64,000 nt of DNA from Rhea pennata (lineage: Eukaryota > Chordata > Aves > Rheiformes > Rheidae). The translations under genes and the position numbers were made by a program. Shown in pieces: positions 62,440 through 64,000 of the stretch; position 1 is the first letter of the stretch, and every line of letters starts with the position of its first letter. A model generated the notes under the pieces. That model saw only the letters and a list, made by a program, of their open reading frames with translations, ran no database searches and was not told where the DNA came from. The stretch spans positions 3,224,001-3,288,000 of the forward strand of contig NW_026907680.1 in assembly GCF_028389875.1 (NCBI RefSeq), given 5' to 3'.

Positions 62440-63640
62440 GGCTGCGCGAGCGTCCCCCTGGCAACGGCATCCCCCTGGCAACGGCGTCCCCCTGGCAACT
62501 GCATCTGGCTGGGATCGGCGTTCCCCTGGCAATGGCGTCCCCCTGGCAACGGCGTCCCCGCCCCCGCGGAACTGCCTCCAGTGACGTCACGGGTCCGCGC
62601 GACCAATCGTTGGAGGCAGCTGCGTTGAGGGCGGCTGCGGTGAGGGCGGCGGGCGGAGCCAGGGCCTGGGGCGGGGCCTGGGCGCCCTCGGGGGCGGAGC
62701 GGAGCGGAGCGGCGGTGTCGCCGCCCTCCCGGGGCGCCTGCTCGTTGCGGGGCCGAGTCTGCTTGTGGTCGGCGGGGTTTGGCTGCGGGGGAGCCGGGGC
62801 GTGCGCGCTCAGGGCCTGTCAGCGAGGCCTGGGAGCGCGGCGGGCCGCTGGCAGGTGACAAGTGTCCGTGCGTGTCGTGGTGTGTGCCAGAGTGGGGGGG
62901 GTGTGGGGAAGGGTCTAGGGTGGTGGAGGTGGGAGAGGGCTGTGCGTGTGAAATCCTGTCATTTCAGTTAAACCGCGTGTTCTCTGAGGTAACTCTTGTA
63001 TGTTTGTGTTCAGCGACGAAGTAGCTGAGAGGTTTTGAAGCCTGTGGCCGGGGGAGGCGTGGCAGTTTCCTGCGCTGATGGGAGGAGCAGGGAAAGTGGC
63101 CAGTGTTACTGCTGTTGTGTGCGGCATTTTGTGGCGTAAAGGCGGGGGGGTGTGCGGAGGGTCTGGAGACGGACACGGGCGGGGGTTTTTAGTAGGAAAG
63201 CTGCCGGGCTGTGCACGGGCGAACGTTGTTTTTCAAAAGCGGCGTCGTCTCCCCCGCCCCCCTCCCCCCACCCCGCCGTTAACGGCATCTCCCCAGCAAC
63301 GGCGTTCCCCCCCCGCCCCGCCCCTCCCCCCCGCAGAACTGCTCCGGTGACGTCACGTCCGCGCGACCAATCGTTGGAGGCGGCTGCGGTGGGGGCGGCA
63401 GGCGGGCCTGGGCCTGGGCCTGGGCCGCGGCGCCCTCGGGGGCGGAGCGGAGCGGAGCGGCGGTGTCGCTGCCGACTCAGGGCCTGGCAGCGAGGCCTGG
63501 GAGTGCGGCGGGCTGCCGGCGGGTGACAAGCGTGCCCGCGTGTGTGTGTGTGTGTGTGGCGTGGTGTGTGCTAGAGTGATGAGAGGAGTAGAATATGTAG
63601 GAAGCGTTATTTCTGTTACATAGGGCATTTTGTGGTGTAA
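62440..63640 (+). promoter_or_regulatory. Mirror TMEM209-type promoter, duplicated (right arm)
   Basis: Reverse-complement partner of the promoter at 24.1-25.4 kb. CRE palindromes lie at 62582-62589 and 63348-63355, with ccaat at 62603-62607 and 63367-63371. Possible first-exon donors are gcag|gtgaca at 62854/62855 and cgg|gtgaca at 63522/63523. It should drive plus-strand transcription out of the window into a second TMEM209 copy. The ATG exon is not in the window; symmetry places it near 64,133. Confidence 0.7.
62449..62569. repeat. Minisatellite, about 18-bp unit (right arm)
   Basis: Units of ccccctggcaacggcgt, longer by two units than the left-arm partner. Confidence 0.85.
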
Positions 63641-64000
63641 AGGGGGGAGGGTGTGGGGAGGGTACAGAGCTGTCCTGAGCTGACAGAAGGAGATAGGTGG
63701 GTGTTTTCAGTAGGAAAACTGCCAGGTTGTGCAAGATGTTTTCTTGGTCTGTTTTCCTTGCTTGGAGAAGGCAGTGTTGCCTCAGCATTCCGAAAAATGC
63801 TATTTCTCAAAAACGCTGTTGGAATCTGGCTCTCTTTTCTGTCCTCTGTACCTCAGTGGAGAAAATGGAAACTGTTTCACTGTGAAGAGGTGACAGTGCT
63901 TATGCAGTTTATAAGAGGAATATTGTTTTGGGTTTTTTGTTTTTGTTTTTTGTTTTTAAACCACTGAAGCTCATTCTTAACACTACACACGATTTGGTAC
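63641..64000 (+). other. Leader/first-intron region of predicted second TMEM209
   Basis: Matches 23,852-24,211 in reverse, that is the TMEM209 upstream intron. No coding exon before the window ends. Confidence 0.6.

Larger units (their letters stand above)
46790..64000. repeat. Right arm of giant inverted repeat, continues past window end
   Basis: Reverse complement of 23,852-41,016. Relative to the left arm it has 36 extra bases in the minisatellite near 62.45-62.57 kb and 11 extra bases near 51,494. It carries the same genes, CR1s and pseudogene in the opposite orientation. It still matches at the last base of the window, so the true arm is longer than 17.2 kb. Confidence 0.97.

Overview
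This looks like a bird genome window. The avian signs are many CR1 LINE fragments with the characteristic avian 3' end (in both orientations), retroviral-type LTRs, and a complete multi-exon TMEM209 gene with compact introns. No prokaryotic features (operons, ribosome binding sites, CRISPR) are present. The species and chromosome cannot be read from the sequence; the ampliconic structure would suit a sex chromosome or a multicopy autosomal cluster.

Layout: (1) 1-4,816 is copy A, on the plus strand, of an unrecognised multi-exon gene family, here called the Ser/Gly-tail family. (2) 4,817-9,850 holds CR1 remnants and a duplicon that reappears at about 32.9-38.3 kb. (3) 9,851-10,381 is a solo-LTR-like element at the duplicon edge. 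(4) 11,805-23,719 is intact TMEM209 on the minus strand: 14 coding exons, 560 aa by my exon joining, with a tandemly duplicated CpG-rich promoter at 24.1-25.4 kb. (5) From at or before 23,852 to about 41,016 is the left arm of a very large inverted repeat. Its right arm runs from about 46,790 to beyond the window end at 64,000. (6) About 41,017-46,789 is a spacer holding a CR1, a truncated minus-strand family 3' end, and a degenerate plus-strand family copy C that carries an LTR-like insertion.

The arms pair with nearly constant coordinate sums: 87,852 at the outer edge, 87,816 in the middle and 87,805 on the inner side. The two steps are a 36-base length change in a minisatellite and an 11-base indel. 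The arms therefore carry mirror copies of one Ser/Gly-tail family gene (27,011-30,519 minus and 57,297-60,805 plus), a CARD-domain pseudogene (39,308-39,561 minus and 48,244-48,497 plus), shared CR1 insertions and the TMEM209 promoter. The window stops before the second TMEM209 start codon, which the symmetry predicts near position 64,133.

The Ser/Gly-tail family is the least explained system here. Exons of exactly 86 bp join exons of about 115-124 bp to make phase-0 modules of about 70 residues. These join a 56-residue Glu-rich exon and then a terminal exon with a Ser/Gly-rich tail of very different length in each copy (38, 206 and 248 codons). I do not recognise the protein and assign it no function.
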